In this document: piece by piece, positions 42,697-52,475 of the stretch
How the letters are laid out: every line of letters begins with the position of its first letter
Numbering within the stretch: the stretch's first letter is position 1
Source: an uncultured Lachnospiraceae bacterium
GTDB lineage: Bacteria; Bacillota; Clostridia; Lachnospirales; Lachnospiraceae
NCBI GenBank assembly: GCA_902781325.1
Contig: CACZJD010000005.1
Coordinates: 24,836-88,835, forward strand
Length of the DNA stretch: 64,000 nt
Reading direction: 5' to 3'
Notes under the pieces: generated by a model
The model's database searches: none
What the model saw: the letters and a program-made list of their open reading frames with translations, nothing else
Told to the model about the DNA's origin: nothing
Position numbers and translations under genes: made by a program

Positions 42697-43776
42697 ATGG
42701 CATATTTAACGCTGAAAAACATCAACAAGATCTATCCGAATGGATACCACGCCGTTCACAATTTCAATCTTGATATTGAGAAGGGCGAGTTTATCGTTTT
42801 CGTCGGACCTTCCGGATGCGGTAAATCCACGACACTTCGAATGATCGCAGGCCTTGAGGACATTTCCAACGGCGATTTCCTGATCAACGGGAACAGAGCC
42901 AATGAGTGGGGCCCGAGACAGAGAGAGGTGGCGATGGTATTCCAGAGTTACGCTCTGTATCCGCAGATGACGGTCTTTGACAATATTGCATTTGGCCTGA
43001 CGCTTCAGGGCGTCGATGAAGATGTCATCGAAGAGAAGGTTAATCATACCGCCGCGATCCTGGGCCTGACAGACTATTTGGACCGTCTTCCCAGAGCTCT
43101 TTCGGGCGGCCAGAGACAGCGTGTTGCCATCGGCCGCGCCCTCATCAGAAAGGTCGGCGTCTTTTTGATGGACGAGCCGCTCTCCAACCTGGACGCGAAG
43201 CAGCGTGTTACGATGCGTTCCGAGATCGCGCAGATCCACAAATCCACCGGAGCTACGACCATCTATGTTACGCATGACCAGACAGAGGCTATGACTCTGG
43301 CTGACAGGATCGTAGTTATGAAGGACGGTTATGTGCAGCAGATCGGTACTCCCTATGAGTTGTATTATGATCCGGTAAATGTTTTCGTCGCCGGATTCAT
43401 CGGCGAGCCTCCCATGAACTTCATCCGCGGCACGGTTACCGGCGGCAAGATCAAGTTCGGTGACAACGAGCTCGACCTTTCCAGGAAACTTGGCAGCAAG
43501 ATCAAGGACTACGAAGGAAAGCCCATCGTATTCGCGTTCCGTCCTGAGCATATTGAGCTCGGCAAGATTGACGGCGCTTATCAACTGACCTCCATGGTAG
43601 AGCTTACAGAGATGCTCGGCGATAATACCAACGTCTATGTGACGGCAGGCGAGGACAAGGCGATCCTTAAGGTCGACCCTCACGACACACCGGAAATCGA
43701 CGAGCAGATCACATTCTCTATTCCTGTGGAAAGCGTATATCTCTTCGACGGAGAGACAGAGATGGTGATCAAGTAA
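42697..43776 (+). CDS. Second sugar ABC transporter ATPase, MsmK/UgpC type
   Basis: A 359-aa protein with GPSGCGKST, LSGGQRQRVA, LMDEPLSNLD, YVTHDQTEA and a C-terminal OB domain. It is clearly related to but distinct from the ATPase at 36811. It starts behind GAGGAGG, 52 bp after the AraC gene. No permeases are next to it, so it may energise the same importer or one elsewhere. Confidence 0.95.
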   Translation: MAYLTLKNINKIYPNGYHAVHNFNLDIEKGEFIVFVGPSGCGKSTTLRMIAGLEDISNGDFLINGNRANEWGPRQREVAMVFQSYALYPQMTVFDNIAFGLTLQGVDEDVIEEKVNHTAAILGLTDYLDRLPRALSGGQRQRVAIGRALIRKVGVFLMDEPLSNLDAKQRVTMRSEIAQIHKSTGATTIYVTHDQTEAMTLADRIVVMKDGYVQQIGTPYELYYDPVNVFVAGFIGEPPMNFIRGTVTGGKIKFGDNELDLSRKLGSKIKDYEGKPIVFAFRPEHIELGKIDGAYQLTSMVELTEMLGDNTNVYVTAGEDKAILKVDPHDTPEIDEQITFSIPVESVYLFDGETEMVIK

Positions 43777-43795
43777 TCAGAGCTTAGGAGGAATT

Positions 43796-44638
43796 ATGGA
43801 CATTCGTTATTCAGCAAGTCCGAACGATGTAAAAAGGTACACAACAGAGGAACTTCGAAATGAATTCCTGATCACAGATCTGTATGTACCGGATACTGTA
43901 AAGGCAACATATTCTCACGTGGACCGCGTGGTGATCCTGGGAATCATGCCTGTCAGCGAAGAAGTTTCGATCGACAAAGGAATCGACATCTGGCATAACT
44001 TCGGAACAGAGTATTTCCTTGAGCGCCGTGAAGCCGGAGTGTTCAATATCGGCGGCAAGGGATATATCGTGGCGGACGGCGTGCGCTATGATATGGGATA
44101 TGAGGACTGCCTCTATATCACTAAAGGTGTGAAAGAGGTGTATTTCGGAAGTATTGACGGAGCAGATCCTGCCCGTTTCTATCTCGCGTCATATCCTGCA
44201 CACAAGGCGTGCAAGACGACATTCCTCTCTTTTGACAAGGCGAACCACCGTCCCTGCGGCGATGAGAAGAACGCCAACAAGAGAGTGATCAACCAGTTCA
44301 TTCATCCCGATGTGCTGGAGACATGCCAGCTTTCCATGGGACTTACCCAGCTGGCTCCCGGCAGTGTCTGGAACACAATGCCCAGCCACACGCACGAGAG
44401 AAGAATGGAAGTTTATACATATTTTGAGATTCCTGAGAATGAAGCAGTAATGCACTTCATGGGACAGCCGCAGCAGACAAGAAACATCGTCATGCAGAAT
44501 TACGAGGCGGTCATCTCCCCTTCCTGGTCGATCCACAGCGGCTGCGGTACCTCCAATTACACCTTTATCTGGGCAATGGGAGGAGAAAATCAGGCTTTTG
44601 ACGACATGGACAATCTCAAGCCCAATGAATTGAGATAA
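43796..44638 (+). CDS. kduI: 5-dehydro-4-deoxy-D-glucuronate isomerase
   Basis: A 280-aa protein of normal KduI length. Landmarks are KRYTTEELRNEFLI near the start, the zinc site MPSHTHERRMEVYTYF with the His/His/Glu set, and WSIHSGCGTSNYTFIWAMGGEN. It converts 5-keto-4-deoxyuronate, from unsaturated galacturonate, to 2,5-diketo-3-deoxygluconate, the substrate of the KduD-like enzyme that follows. AGGAGG precedes ATG. Confidence 0.97.
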   Translation: MDIRYSASPNDVKRYTTEELRNEFLITDLYVPDTVKATYSHVDRVVILGIMPVSEEVSIDKGIDIWHNFGTEYFLERREAGVFNIGGKGYIVADGVRYDMGYEDCLYITKGVKEVYFGSIDGADPARFYLASYPAHKACKTTFLSFDKANHRPCGDEKNANKRVINQFIHPDVLETCQLSMGLTQLAPGSVWNTMPSHTHERRMEVYTYFEIPENEAVMHFMGQPQQTRNIVMQNYEAVISPSWSIHSGCGTSNYTFIWAMGGENQAFDDMDNLKPNELR

Positions 44639-44694
44639 AGCAACTTATAAAGGACAGGGATCCGCGGCAGGATCCTGGAAAAGGAGGATTTACT

Positions 44695-45495
44695 ATGGAT
44701 ATGAAAGATTTCCGTCTTGACGGCAAAGTAGCGCTGATCACAGGCGCTGTCTATGGTATCGGATTTGCCATTGCAGAGGCTTATGCAGCAGCGGGCGCCA
44801 AGATCGTTTTCAACTGCCTCAGTGAAGATGCAAAGGAAAAAGCTCTTGCTTCTTATGCTGAGAAAGGCATTGACGCATTAGGCTATGTGGCAGACGTAAC
44901 AAAGGAAGATGAAGTCCAGGCTATGATCGCCGATATCGAGGAGAAACTCGGCGGCGTTGACATCCTTGTCAACAACGCAGGCATCATCAAGAGGATCCCT
45001 ATGTGCGAGATGTCCGCAGCTGATTTCCGTGCTGTTGTCGACGTCGACCTGAACGCTCCTTTCATCGTGTCCAAGGCTGTTATTCCGGGCATGATCAAGA
45101 AGGGCCACGGCAAGATCATCAACATCTGCTCTATGATGAGTGAGCTGGGCAGAGAGACCGTATCCGCTTACGCGGCAGCTAAGGGCGGCCTCAAGATGCT
45201 GACCAGAAATATCTGCTCCGAGTACGGTGAGCACAACATCCAGTGCAACGGCATCGGACCCGGCTACATCGCTACTCCTCAGACCGCTCCTCTTCGCGAG
45301 AGACAGCCCGATGGATCCAGACATCCTTTCGATCAGTTCATCATCGCCAAGACTCCCGCGGCACGCTGGGGCACAGCTGAAGATCTGCAGGGACCTGCAG
45401 TATTCCTGGCTTCCGACGCTTCCAACTTCGTAAACGGCCACATCCTTTATGTTGACGGCGGCATCCTTGCTTACATCGGCAAGCAGCCCGGCTGA
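44695..45495 (+). CDS. kduD: Short-chain dehydrogenase, KduD/gluconate 5-dehydrogenase type
   Basis: A 266-aa SDR with TGAVYGIG nucleotide loop, NNAG, catalytic Ser in NICSMMSELG and the YAAAK pair. The insertion RQPDGSRHPFDQFIIAKTP is typical of the IdnO/KduD-like group of anaerobes. It would reduce 2,5-diketo-3-deoxygluconate to KDG. Adjacency to kduI supports KduD rather than gluconate 5-dehydrogenase. AAGGAGG precedes the start. Confidence 0.88.
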   Translation: MDMKDFRLDGKVALITGAVYGIGFAIAEAYAAAGAKIVFNCLSEDAKEKALASYAEKGIDALGYVADVTKEDEVQAMIADIEEKLGGVDILVNNAGIIKRIPMCEMSAADFRAVVDVDLNAPFIVSKAVIPGMIKKGHGKIINICSMMSELGRETVSAYAAAKGGLKMLTRNICSEYGEHNIQCNGIGPGYIATPQTAPLRERQPDGSRHPFDQFIIAKTPAARWGTAEDLQGPAVFLASDASNFVNGHILYVDGGILAYIGKQPG

Positions 45496-45526
45496 TCATT
45501 TTTGTAAAAGAGTTATGGAGTAGAGT

Positions 45527-46888
45527 ATGAGCCGGCGAAGTGTAAAAATAGCTTATATCGGCGGCGGTTCGAAGGCGTGGGCGAGATCCTTTATGCAGGA
45601 TCTTGCCCTGGCCCCGGATCTGGCCGGCGAAGTTGCGCTCTATGATATTGACGTTCCCGCCGCAGAGCGGAATCAGATCATAGGCACAAAGATACAGGAG
45701 AAGGAAGAGGCTCTGTCTGATTTCAGATATACAGTGTCCCAAACGCTGGAAGAAGCACTCACAGGCGCCGATTTCGTGATCATTTCCATCCTTCCCGGTA
45801 CTTTTACACAGATGCACACGGATGTACATGCTCCGGAAGAATACGGTATTTTGCAGTCCGTGGGTGACACTGTGGGACCTGGTGGGGTCTTCCGTGCGCT
45901 GCGGACTGTTCCTGTTTATGAGGGATTTGCCGAGGCGATCCGGAAATGCTGTCCTGACGCCTGGGTCCTTAATCTTACCAATCCCATGAGCATCTGTGTG
46001 AAGACGCTGTACCGGTGTTTTCCGCAGATCAAGGCTTTCGGATGCTGTCACGAAGTATTCCACACGCAGGACTTCTTATGCTGCGTTCTGAAAGAACTGA
46101 CAGGCATCGAGGTCAAAAGAGAGGATATCTATACGGACGCATCCGGCATCAATCATTTCACGTGGATCACGGAGGCGCGATATCAAAATATTGATTTGAT
46201 GAAGCTCATGCCTGAGTTTATGGATCGCTATTTTGACACGGGATACTACGAGAACGGACCGGCTGACCAGTGGACCCGCGACACCTTCGCCTACGGAAAC
46301 AGGGTGAAGATGGATCTCCTTAAGAAGTACGGCGCGCTTGCGGCAGCGGGAGACCGTCACCTGGTGGAATTTGTCGATAACAGCTGGTATCTCAAGGACC
46401 GGGAGACTGTGAAGAAATGGCACTTCGGCCTGACCACGGTGGACTGGAGAATCGCCAATCAGGACAAACTGATCCGGGAATCCGTTGAGATGGCGGAGGG
46501 CCGCCGGGAAGTGCCGCTGGCACCTTCGGGAGAGGCGCTCGTCGATATGCTTCGCGGTATCATGGGCCTTAAGACAGTGATCACCAATGTCAACCTCCCC
46601 AACAGGGGACAGATGCCCGGCCTGCCGGAAGGCAGTATCGTGGAGACAAACTGTATTTTCACCAACGGATTTGTGGATCCTATAGTATCGAAACCGCTCC
46701 CCGCGGGAGCCCTCGCACTGGTGAGAAGAAACAGCGACAATATCGATCTTCTCTCAGAGGGAATAGCGGAGAGAGACGAGAAGAAGATCTTCGCGGTTTT
46801 CATAAACCAGCCACTTTGTGCTGGACTTGAATTCGACAAGGCAATACAATTATTTAATAAGATGCGTGTTTCCGGAAAAACAATTTGA
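45527..46888 (+). CDS. GH4 family alpha-galacturonidase (LplD-like)
   Basis: A 453-aa NAD- and Mn-dependent glycosidase of family 4. It has AYIGGGSKAW (NAD loop), LNLTNPMSI, the metal motif GCCHEVFH and INHFTW. GH4 members cleave by a redox mechanism in the cytosol. The LplD branch acts on alpha-galacturonides, which fits this locus; alpha-glucosidase or glucuronidase activity is the alternative. Confidence 0.9.
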   Translation: MSRRSVKIAYIGGGSKAWARSFMQDLALAPDLAGEVALYDIDVPAAERNQIIGTKIQEKEEALSDFRYTVSQTLEEALTGADFVIISILPGTFTQMHTDVHAPEEYGILQSVGDTVGPGGVFRALRTVPVYEGFAEAIRKCCPDAWVLNLTNPMSICVKTLYRCFPQIKAFGCCHEVFHTQDFLCCVLKELTGIEVKREDIYTDASGINHFTWITEARYQNIDLMKLMPEFMDRYFDTGYYENGPADQWTRDTFAYGNRVKMDLLKKYGALAAAGDRHLVEFVDNSWYLKDRETVKKWHFGLTTVDWRIANQDKLIRESVEMAEGRREVPLAPSGEALVDMLRGIMGLKTVITNVNLPNRGQMPGLPEGSIVETNCIFTNGFVDPIVSKPLPAGALALVRRNSDNIDLLSEGIAERDEKKIFAVFINQPLCAGLEFDKAIQLFNKMRVSGKTI

Positions 46889-46977
46889 GCCAGGTTATAA
46901 GGAGACCGCGTCAAAAGGATGTTCCGACAACCCATAGTTTTACAGACCAATGTTTAGTATTTAAGGAGAGACGAATT

Positions 46978-48471
46978 ATGGAAATTCTGAATTATGAAGT
47001 ACTGGAAAAATCCGGATATGACGGATATATTCTCAAAGATGCTCCCGAGAAGGTTATGCAGTTCGGCGAAGGCAACTTCCTCCGCGCATTCGTAGATTAC
47101 TGGTTTGACGTATCGAACGAGAAAGCTGACTGGAACGGCAAATGTGTCCTGGTACAGCCCATCAAGCCCGGCCTGGCTGAGATGATCAACAAGCAGGAAG
47201 GCCTCTACACACTGTATCTTCGCGGCCGCGAGAACGGCGAGAAGGTCGACAGGAAGAGAGTTATCTCCTCTGTCTCCAGATGCCTTAACCCCTATGAGGA
47301 GGAAGGCTTCAAGGCCATGATGGAGCTGGCAGTCTCCGACGATCTCGAGTACATCGTATCCAACACGACAGAGGCAGGAATTGTCTATGATCCCTCCTGC
47401 AAGTTCGAGGACAAGCCCGCGAACTCCTTCCCCGGCAAGCTTACCCAGGTGCTCTACGAGCGCTTCAAGGCAGGCAAGAGCGGCCTTGTGATCCTCTCCT
47501 GCGAGCTGATCGACAACAACGGCAAAGAGCTTCAGAAGTGTGTGAACCAGTACATCGACCAGTGGGAACTCGGCGATGATTTCAAGAAATATGTAAATGA
47601 GGACTGCACATTCTGCTCGACCCTGGTCGACAGGATCGTTCCCGGCCGTATCCGCGACGCGGAAGAAGTGGCACGCCTCGAAAAGATCAACGGCTATTCA
47701 GATCCGCTGCTGGTCGTCGGCGAAGTCTTCGGCGTATGGAATATCGAAGGCCCGGCATGGCTGGAGGAGAAACTCCCCTTCAAGAGAGCCGGCGTCAACT
47801 GCATCGTAGTACCGGATGTAACGCCTTACAAGAAGAGGAAAGTCCGCATCCTGAACGGCGCGCACACAGGCTTCGTTCTGGGCGCATATCTTGCAGGCTT
47901 CAGCATTGTGCGTGAGTGCATGGAGAACGCAACAGTTCTCGGCTTCATGAACAAGATGCTCTATGACGAAGTTATTCCGACTCTGCCTTTGGACAAGAAT
48001 GACCTGATGAACTTCGCGCAGGCTGTTCAGGACAGATTCAATAACCCCTTCGTCAACCACGAGCTGATGAGCATCTCTCTCAACTCCACATCCAAGTGGA
48101 GAGCAAGATGCTTCCCGAGCTTCGTTGAGTATGTTGAGAAGTACGGCAAACTTCCTGCATGCCTGACGACGAGTTTTGCGGCCTATATCGCGTTCTATTC
48201 CAGCAACATCCAGGAGCTGACGGATGCGGGCCTTGTCTGCAAGGATCCTCAGGGAAGAACTTACACAATTTCCGACGATCGCTGGGTACTGGAATTCTAC
48301 TATGATCACAAGGATGACGATGCAGCGACTCTGACACATGCGGTCATGACTAACGAGCAGATGTGGGGCGAAGACCTCACCAAGATCGAAGGCTTCGAGG
48401 CTGAGGTCGCAAGAATCCTTGGCGTGATCCGCAAGGACGGCACTCTGAAAGCTTATGCTGCATGCCTTTAA
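46978..48471 (+). CDS. uxaB: Tagaturonate reductase
   Basis: ATG 46978 follows AAGGAGAG and gives 497 aa, close to E. coli UxaB (483 aa). The upstream frame back to 46885 overlaps the GH4 stop and is not needed. The mannitol-dehydrogenase-type fold starts VMQFGEGNFLRAFVDYW; PYKKRKVRILNGAHT carries the conserved Lys. It reduces tagaturonate, made by UxaC, to altronate with NADH. Confidence 0.95.
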   Translation: MEILNYEVLEKSGYDGYILKDAPEKVMQFGEGNFLRAFVDYWFDVSNEKADWNGKCVLVQPIKPGLAEMINKQEGLYTLYLRGRENGEKVDRKRVISSVSRCLNPYEEEGFKAMMELAVSDDLEYIVSNTTEAGIVYDPSCKFEDKPANSFPGKLTQVLYERFKAGKSGLVILSCELIDNNGKELQKCVNQYIDQWELGDDFKKYVNEDCTFCSTLVDRIVPGRIRDAEEVARLEKINGYSDPLLVVGEVFGVWNIEGPAWLEEKLPFKRAGVNCIVVPDVTPYKKRKVRILNGAHTGFVLGAYLAGFSIVRECMENATVLGFMNKMLYDEVIPTLPLDKNDLMNFAQAVQDRFNNPFVNHELMSISLNSTSKWRARCFPSFVEYVEKYGKLPACLTTSFAAYIAFYSSNIQELTDAGLVCKDPQGRTYTISDDRWVLEFYYDHKDDDAATLTHAVMTNEQMWGEDLTKIEGFEAEVARILGVIRKDGTLKAYAACL

Positions 48472-48489
48472 TTGTTAATCTGCAAGGCT

Positions 48490-48505
48490 GTGCAAAATAT
48501 TGCAC
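48490..48505. promoter_or_regulatory. Inverted repeat before uxaA
   Basis: GTGCAA-AATA-TTGCAC has perfect 6-bp arms and lies about 20 bp before the uxaA start. It may be an operator or a small mRNA stem. Confidence 0.35.
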
Positions 48506-48524
48506 CCGGAAATGAGAGGTAACC

Positions 48525-49997
48525 ATGCCTATATTTATTCAGATCAACGACATTGATAATGTAGCAGTTGCCCTCCATCCCGCGCCCGCAGGCACCGCTT
48601 TCGGCGGTGCCGCAGCGGTGGAGGAGATCCCTCAGGGCCACAAGATGGCGCTTAAGGACATCGCAAAAGGCGACATGATCATGAAATACGGCCTGCCCAT
48701 CGGGCACGCCACCAAGGATATCACAGCCGGCCAGTGGGTTCACACCCACAACATGATGACCAACCTCAAGGGAGAGGTGGAATACACCTACGACCCCGCG
48801 GTTCCCTGCGTCGCGCCCCTTAAGCCCAAGACCTTCATGGGCTACAGGAGAAAAGACGGAAGAGCGGCGATCCGCAATGAGATCTGGATCATTCCCACCG
48901 TCGGCTGCGTCAACGATGTTGCCAAGACTCTGGTCCGTGACAATCAGGACCTGGTCAAGGGAAGTATCGACGGACTCTATACATTTACCCATCCTTTCGG
49001 ATGCTCCCAGACCGGGCATGACCACGCCCAGACCAGAAGACTTCTGGCGGCGCTGTGCAGACATCCCAACGCGGGCGCTGTTCTGGTACTGCATCTGGGA
49101 TGCGAGAACCTGACTCACGATCAGTTCGTCGCGGAACTCGGCGACTATGATCCCGACAGGGTGAAATTCCTCACCTGCCAGCAGGTAGAGGATGAGCTTG
49201 AGGCAGGATCAGCTCTCCTTAAAGAACTGGCGGAGTACGCTTCCCAGTTTAAACGCGAAGAGATGCCTGTCAGCGAACTGGTAGTCGGCATGAAGTGCGG
49301 CGGATCCGATGGTCTGTCCGGCATCACAGCCAACCCTACAGTCGGCAGATTCTCCGATCTTATGACTGCTATGGGAGGAACTACGATCCTCACGGAAGTG
49401 CCCGAAATGTTCGGCGCGGAGAACTTCCTGATGAGCCGCTGCGTGAACGAAGGCGTCTTCGAGAAGGCTTCCAACATGCTCAACGGCTTCAAGGATTACT
49501 TTATCAGCCACAATGAAGTCGTCTATGACAACCCCAGCCCCGGCAACAAGCAGGGCGGCATCACCACTCTCGAGGACAAGTCCTGCGGATGCGTCCAGAA
49601 GGGCGGCAGAGCTCCGATCATGGACGTTATCAACTACGGCGAGCAGGTTAAGACCAAAGGTCTGAACCTTCTGTACGGCCCCGGCAACGATCTGGTCTCC
49701 TGCACAGCTCTTACGGCAGCGGGATGCAACCTGATCCTGTTCACCACCGGCAGAGGAACGCCTTTCGGAGCACCCGTTCCCACAATGAAGATCGCTACCA
49801 ACACACCTCTCGCGACGAAGAAGGCCAACTGGATTGACTTCAACGCAGGTGTTGTCGCTGACGGCGTCAAGACTCTCGACGAGGCGGGCGCGGATCTTCT
49901 TGATCTTGTCTGCGAAGTTGCCTCCGGCAAACTGACCAGCACAGAGCGCAAGGGATTCAGAGAGATCTCGATCTTCAAGGACGGCGTAGTGCTGTAA
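48525..49997 (+). CDS. uxaA: Altronate dehydratase
   Basis: A 490-aa protein matching UxaA. The N-terminal SAF-like domain (about 1-90) contains KMALKDIAKGDMIMKYG, and the C-terminal dehydratase domain contains HPFGCSQTG, MKCGGSDGLSGI and the iron-binding DKSCGCVQKGG. It dehydrates altronate to KDG. The start follows GAGAGG. Confidence 0.96.
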   Translation: MPIFIQINDIDNVAVALHPAPAGTAFGGAAAVEEIPQGHKMALKDIAKGDMIMKYGLPIGHATKDITAGQWVHTHNMMTNLKGEVEYTYDPAVPCVAPLKPKTFMGYRRKDGRAAIRNEIWIIPTVGCVNDVAKTLVRDNQDLVKGSIDGLYTFTHPFGCSQTGHDHAQTRRLLAALCRHPNAGAVLVLHLGCENLTHDQFVAELGDYDPDRVKFLTCQQVEDELEAGSALLKELAEYASQFKREEMPVSELVVGMKCGGSDGLSGITANPTVGRFSDLMTAMGGTTILTEVPEMFGAENFLMSRCVNEGVFEKASNMLNGFKDYFISHNEVVYDNPSPGNKQGGITTLEDKSCGCVQKGGRAPIMDVINYGEQVKTKGLNLLYGPGNDLVSCTALTAAGCNLILFTTGRGTPFGAPVPTMKIATNTPLATKKANWIDFNAGVVADGVKTLDEAGADLLDLVCEVASGKLTSTERKGFREISIFKDGVVL

Positions 49998-50042
49998 AGC
50001 GCTTGCGAACCTGTTAATGTGACGGATCACAGTTAAGAATGC

Positions 50043-50084
50043 AGGCGCGCGCATCGGAAGGATTTCATGAAGATGTGCGCGCCT
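50043..50084 (+). other. Strong hairpin after uxaA
   Basis: AGGCGCGCGCAT and ATGTGCGCGCCT pair around a long loop, without a T run. It may attenuate transcription between uxaA and the MATE gene or stabilise the mRNA end. Confidence 0.55.
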
Positions 50085-50139
50085 ATGTAATATGACTGTT
50101 CTGTCAGGTATTTTTGATAAGTAAGGATGATGAATAGAA

Positions 50140-51561
50140 GTGAGTGCCCATCAGAAGGATGAAGAATTCAGGAAATTCTCTCTGAGCGCACATCCGCTGC
50201 GGCTGCTCATCACAGTTTGCGGGCCGCTGGCCATTTATCAGGCATTTCAGCAGATCTTTACGATTCTGGACACTATTATGGCCGCGCATGTGAGCGCGGA
50301 TGCGGTATCTGCCATTGCGGTCCTCGCCCAGATCACCCTGATGATCCAGGCGGTGGGAACGGGACTTGCGGTCGGCGGATGCATTAAGATCTCGGAGGCT
50401 TACGGACAAGGCGATTACAAGCTGGTTCAGCAGAGGACCAGTACACTGTACGCTATGGCGGTGCTGGTGAGCGTGCTGCTGGCGCTTACAATTATCCCTT
50501 TTGCAAAGCCTTTTCTGCGACTGTTAAATACCCCGGAGGACCTGATCACAGTGGGAGCCGGTTATTTCCGTCTCCAGATGCTGAACCTGATCGTGAGTTT
50601 TTTTAATACAGTGTTTATTGCTGTGGAGAGAAGCCGCGGACACAGCAGGCGGATCATGTTCCTGAACCTGGCGGTGATCGCCGTCAAGCTCAGCTTGTCC
50701 GGATTATTTGTCTATATTTTGAAGTCAGGCGTCATCATGATCGCGGTCGCGACTCTTTGCAGCCAGCTGGTCCTCTTAACTTATGCGCTTTCGCATATGC
50801 CTACCGACGAGGGGGCTTTTCGGTTCACTCCGGCGGCGGTGCAGTTTAAGTCGAGGATCCTGCTGCCGATCTTTCAGCTGTCCTTTCCGGTGACAGCGGA
50901 GAAGATGCTGTTCGCGGCAGGAAAGGTCACCGTCAACTCCATGGCGGGCGTTTACGGCAAACTCACGGCAGGAGCGCTGGGAGTCTCTAACAATATCGGA
51001 GGCCTGACGACGAACTGGCACTCCGGAATGCTGGACGGAGCTTCTTCCGTCATCAGCCAGAACCGCGGCGCAGGCAAATACCGCAGGACGGAGAGGCTGT
51101 TCTACTGGCTTCTCCTCATTGATGTGATGATCGGCCTGATCGGCCTGATCGCGGTAAATTTCACGCTGCCATATCTGGCGCAGATTTTTGCCAGCTCGAG
51201 AGAGCAGTTTGATCAGGCGTTCTGTGATATGATCGTCTCGATCCACCGCTGGGAGATGCTCGGATATATAACACTTGGCGTCAACTCCGCATGCAACGCG
51301 CTGATGCTGGGCTACGGATATGCTAAGAGAACGATGCTCCTGAATATGGCGAGAGTGTTTGTGTTCAGGATCCCTGTCTTGTGGTATCTGCAGAACTACA
51401 CGCTGATGGGTGCGGAAGCAGTCGGCGTTACAATGATGGTAAGTAATATAGCAACCGGAATATGCTCCGCGCTTGTCGTGATCCCCGTGATCCGGGAGAT
51501 CCGCAGGATGTCGGAAAAATATGAAGCCGGAGAGCCTGACGGCGGTCAGTATTTTGAATAA
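50140..51561 (+). CDS. MATE family efflux transporter
   Basis: A 473-aa protein with about 12 membrane helices, starting at GTG 50140 with AAGGA about 12 bp upstream. The two MATE halves are recognisable (MAAHVSADAVSAIAVLAQ near residue 50; AGALGVSNNIGGLTTNWHSG near 280). These transporters export drugs or metabolites using Na+ or H+ gradients. It is odd inside a uronate operon; it could export an intermediate or be a bystander. Confidence 0.92.
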   Translation: MSAHQKDEEFRKFSLSAHPLRLLITVCGPLAIYQAFQQIFTILDTIMAAHVSADAVSAIAVLAQITLMIQAVGTGLAVGGCIKISEAYGQGDYKLVQQRTSTLYAMAVLVSVLLALTIIPFAKPFLRLLNTPEDLITVGAGYFRLQMLNLIVSFFNTVFIAVERSRGHSRRIMFLNLAVIAVKLSLSGLFVYILKSGVIMIAVATLCSQLVLLTYALSHMPTDEGAFRFTPAAVQFKSRILLPIFQLSFPVTAEKMLFAAGKVTVNSMAGVYGKLTAGALGVSNNIGGLTTNWHSGMLDGASSVISQNRGAGKYRRTERLFYWLLLIDVMIGLIGLIAVNFTLPYLAQIFASSREQFDQAFCDMIVSIHRWEMLGYITLGVNSACNALMLGYGYAKRTMLLNMARVFVFRIPVLWYLQNYTLMGAEAVGVTMMVSNIATGICSALVVIPVIREIRRMSEKYEAGEPDGGQYFE

Positions 51562-51575
51562 CAGGAGGAAAGCCT

Positions 51576-52430
51576 ATGCAGCTGGGAATTCGTCTGCATG
51601 ATATTCATACTAAACTCGGTCCTGAATTCCAGACCATGGAGAAAAGGGCACAGACGGCAAGAGAGGAAGGGTTCACCTGCGTTCATCTCGCTTATTCCAA
51701 GGTGATCAAGGGGTATACCTTTGATGACTGCGCGCTGACAGAGGGCCTGGCAAAATATACCAGGAGGGTATTTGAAGGCCAGGGCCTGGATGTGGCTGTC
51801 CTTGGCTGCTATCTGAATCTGGCCCATCCGGATCCGGATAAGCTTAAGGAGATCCAGAGCAGGTACTACGGGCACCTTCGCGTGGCGTCCCTTCTGGGAG
51901 CCGGCGTGGTGGGAACCGAGACCGGCGCTCCTAACGCCCAGTACAAGATGGATGCCAATACGCATTCAGAGGAAGCGCTCGATACATTTATCCGGGGGCT
52001 TGCGCCTGTAGTGGAGAGAGCGGAGAAATGCGGCGTTACGATGGCCATTGAGCCCGTCTGGAAGCACATCGTATACAGCCCGGACAGAGCAGTGAAAGTG
52101 CTGGAGGCGATACAGAGTCCCAACCTCAGGATCATTTTTGACCCGGTCAATCTCCTGTATCCCGGAAACCTCGACGAGCGCGGCAAAGTGATCGGAGAGG
52201 CAATGGAGAAGCTGTGCGATCGGATCGCAGTCGTTCATCTCAAGGACTGTGTCCCTGATGGAGATGACCTCAAGAGCATCGCGGCGGGAACCGGCGTTAT
52301 GGATTACAAGGAGATCCTGAAGTTCATAAAGGCGAGAAAGCCTTATATTCATACAACTTTGGAAAATACTACGGATGAGAACGCGGTGAGTTCCAGAATG
52401 TATCTGCAGGAGATCTATGACGGACTGTGA
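51576..52430 (+). CDS. Sugar phosphate isomerase/epimerase family protein (TIM barrel)
   Basis: A 284-aa AP-endonuclease-2-like TIM barrel: MAIEPVWKH with a metal Glu, LRIIFDPVNLLYP and VHLKDCVPDGDD with the metal His. It starts behind AGGAGG, 14 bp after the MATE gene. Such proteins epimerise or isomerise keto sugars; here a uronate-derived sugar is likely, but the step is not defined. Confidence 0.88.
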   Translation: MQLGIRLHDIHTKLGPEFQTMEKRAQTAREEGFTCVHLAYSKVIKGYTFDDCALTEGLAKYTRRVFEGQGLDVAVLGCYLNLAHPDPDKLKEIQSRYYGHLRVASLLGAGVVGTETGAPNAQYKMDANTHSEEALDTFIRGLAPVVERAEKCGVTMAIEPVWKHIVYSPDRAVKVLEAIQSPNLRIIFDPVNLLYPGNLDERGKVIGEAMEKLCDRIAVVHLKDCVPDGDDLKSIAAGTGVMDYKEILKFIKARKPYIHTTLENTTDENAVSSRMYLQEIYDGL

Positions 52431-52475
52431 TCCGGGAAGAGTTTTACGGGAAACACTATGAGAAGGAGGAAAGAA

